A stretch of 15,258 nt of DNA from Candidatus Bathyarchaeota archaeon (GTDB lineage Archaea > Thermoproteota > Bathyarchaeia > Hecatellales > Hecatellaceae), in contig DAOVDL010000001.1 of assembly GCA_030669485.1 (NCBI GenBank), forward strand, positions 1 through 15,258, read 5' to 3'. The notes under the pieces were generated by a model, which saw only the letters and a program-made list of their open reading frames with translations, searched no databases and was not told where the DNA came from. Position numbers and translations under genes: made by a program. The first letter of the stretch is position 1. Every line of letters begins with the position of its first letter. Shown in pieces: positions 13,866 to 15,258 of this stretch.

Positions 13866-15258
13866 ATGAGAAGAATACTGATTATTCTCCTCCTCACCCT
13901 TTCCCTGACCCTTCCAGTTTTCACACCCGAAGCAGATGCACTGCATGTAGTAACCCTCACCCCCACAGAGGATGTAACCATATACAACAATGCCCCTGAG
14001 ACAAACTACGGGAACTACGGCCACTTGGGGATATCTAGGAGCGCCTACACCACCATTGGAGAGAGCAGAATATACCTCAAGTTCAATCTGACTGAGCTCT
14101 CGAAGATAGTAACCGTTGAGGACGCAACACTCCAACTGTACGCATATGAGGTTAAGGCAGATCATACTGTAGGGGCCTACCAGACCCTTGACAGCACATG
14201 GACAGAGCATGAGCTCACCTACATCACCAGCACATACCTATCACCCCCAATAGGGCCATCGGACACTATAGTCATCTCGTCAAGCGGCAGATGGTACAGC
14301 TGGACCGCCACAACCCTAGTTCAATCCGCAATCAACACAGCGGACAAACTGTTGACGGTTGTCCTCCAAGTGCCAGTAACAGTACAGCCCGGCTCATATT
14401 CCTGGGTCAGCTTCCACTCCAAGGATTTCTCATACCCAAACTACAGGCCGAAGCTTCTCATCACATACACCAGACAGCCCAGCTCACTCACCCTCACCCC
14501 ACCCCCCGACAAGGTTCAGTGGGGATCCACCGTTCAACTCTCAGGCAATCTTACACCCCCCCTCGACAACACTGAGATAACGTTAAGCTGCACCAGGCCA
14601 GATCAGACCTCGGTTACCCGAAAGGCAGTCACCATCAATGGGGCATACAGCGACACCCTCACCCCCGATCAGGCGGGGGTTTGGGGAATCCAAGCATCAT
14701 GGGCGGGTAACGTGGAGTACGATGGATCGGCAAGTTCAACGCAGACATTGAGCGTTGAACTCCCTCCAACCGTCTACGGCGATCTCCAAATATACGTCGC
14801 AGACCAGTGGGACAAGCCCCTTGGCGGCGTGGAGGTCACATCTACACATCAGCCAGAGGGGCAGCCTCCCCTCAAGGACAGCACATCTACAGACGGGTAT
14901 GTGACCTTTACACACATAATAGCAGGCTCCTACGAGTTGGAGGCCTCCAAGTCAGAGTACCTTAACAGCAGCGTAACAGCCACTGTGGCGGAGGATCAGA
15001 GGGCAGAAGCATCCATCCAACTCACATATACAAGTGGGGTAAGTGCCCTCACTCTAGAGGTCATCGCGGAGAGCCTGACCCTTGGAGAGAGCGTCAAGGC
15101 CCCCGGCCAACTTACCCCCCCGAGCGGCGCGGCTGCCGTCACCCTGACATACATGAAACCCGACCTCACCACTATTGTGAGTACAACTCGAACCTGGGCA
15201 GATGGCTCCTACAGCGAGAGCTTCACACCCAGCCAACTGGGTTCTTGGAGCATCTCCG
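13866..15258 (+). CDS. Secreted DNRLRE/Ig-like multidomain surface protein (3'-partial)
   Basis: The reading frame is open from ATG 13866 to the right edge (464 full codons, no stop), so the C-terminus is missing. Residues 1-25 form a signal peptide (MRRILIILLLTLSLTL, cleavage perhaps after EADA). Residues about 29-201 form a DNRLRE-type domain, a beta-sandwich found in methanogen disaggregatase and many archaeal surface proteins, with DVTIYNNAPETNYGNYGHL at its start, RIYLKFNLTEL, and RPKLLITYTR at its end. About 204-297 is an Ig-like domain (LTLTPPPDKVQWGSTVQLSG...). About 302-387 resembles a carboxypeptidase-regulatory-like domain (PLGGVEVTS ... GSYELEASKSEY). From about 394 a second copy of the 204-297 domain begins and is cut off. 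Such proteins bind cell-surface polymers or other cells. The promoter lies directly upstream; the frame was checked codon by codon. Confidence 0.88.
   Translation, partial: MRRILIILLLTLSLTLPVFTPEADALHVVTLTPTEDVTIYNNAPETNYGNYGHLGISRSAYTTIGESRIYLKFNLTELSKIVTVEDATLQLYAYEVKADHTVGAYQTLDSTWTEHELTYITSTYLSPPIGPSDTIVISSSGRWYSWTATTLVQSAINTADKLLTVVLQVPVTVQPGSYSWVSFHSKDFSYPNYRPKLLITYTRQPSSLTLTPPPDKVQWGSTVQLSGNLTPPLDNTEITLSCTRPDQTSVTRKAVTINGAYSDTLTPDQAGVWGIQASWAGNVEYDGSASSTQTLSVELPPTVYGDLQIYVADQWDKPLGGVEVTSTHQPEGQPPLKDSTSTDGYVTFTHIIAGSYELEASKSEYLNSSVTATVAEDQRAEASIQLTYTSGVSALTLEVIAESLTLGESVKAPGQLTPPSGAAAVTLTYMKPDLTTIVSTTRTWADGSYSESFTPSQLGSWSIS

Noticed and set aside
13833..14210. 125-codon minus-strand ORF at the start of the DNRLRE gene
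   Set aside because: It covers the promoter and signal peptide of a clearly coding plus-strand frame and shows unnatural cysteine- and valine-rich sequence.

Overview
The window looks archaeal, probably from the TACK side (Bathyarchaeia-like is a guess, not a placement). Several genes have TATA-type promoters about 25 bp ahead of the inferred transcript start, two of them with almost no leader. Starts are a mix of ATG, GTG and TTG, Shine-Dalgarno sites are of the GGAGG/GGTG type, and the gene content includes an archaellum-like H-I-J motor, a DUF362 protein, and Ig-repeat and DNRLRE surface proteins. No rRNA, confident tRNA, insertion sequence or CRISPR array was seen.

Region 1 (1-2278) carries, on the plus strand, a von Willebrand A domain protein with an intact MIDAS and a small helical partner. 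A 243-nt convergent spacer follows. It contains a strongly self-complementary element at 2038-2135 that is the best non-coding RNA candidate here.

Region 2 (2279-6613, minus strand, transcribed right to left) is a compact motor cluster: a KaiC/ArlH-like protein with ruined Walker motifs, a GspE/ArlI-family secretion ATPase with intact motifs, and two separate single-domain T2SSF (TadB/TadC/ArlJ-like) membrane proteins. The order H-I-J matches the archaellum core, but H is a pseudo-ATPase and J is split in two. No pilin, ArlX or prepilin peptidase gene is visible. The system is probably a type IV filament or secretion machine of unknown cargo.

Region 3 (6614-7618) has an AT-rich divergent promoter. 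Then comes a small plus-strand operon with two overlapping mini-ORFs (31 and 41 codons), a Doc/Fic-family protein whose usual motif histidine is a proline, and a 35-codon ORF overlapping its end. It resembles a decayed or unorthodox toxin-antitoxin unit.

Region 4 (7619-10126, minus) is one large membrane-anchored surface protein: signal peptide, six diverged Ig-like repeats of about 103 residues, an invasin-like Ig domain, an NQT-rich stalk and a C-terminal membrane anchor. All ten usable N-glycosylation sequons lie in the membrane-proximal fifth.

Region 5 (10127-13664) holds apparently unlinked genes: a DUF362 protein (plus, near-leaderless), a class I SAM methyltransferase (minus), and a CoA-disulfide-reductase/NADH-oxidase-type flavoenzyme (plus).

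Region 6 (13665-15258) holds the start of a second large secreted protein, which runs off the right edge: signal peptide, DNRLRE domain, Ig-like domain, carboxypeptidase-regulatory-like domain, and a second copy of the Ig-like domain. Together the window is rich in cell-surface functions: one export/filament motor and two large adhesin-like proteins that could be displayed near it. A functional link is inference only.
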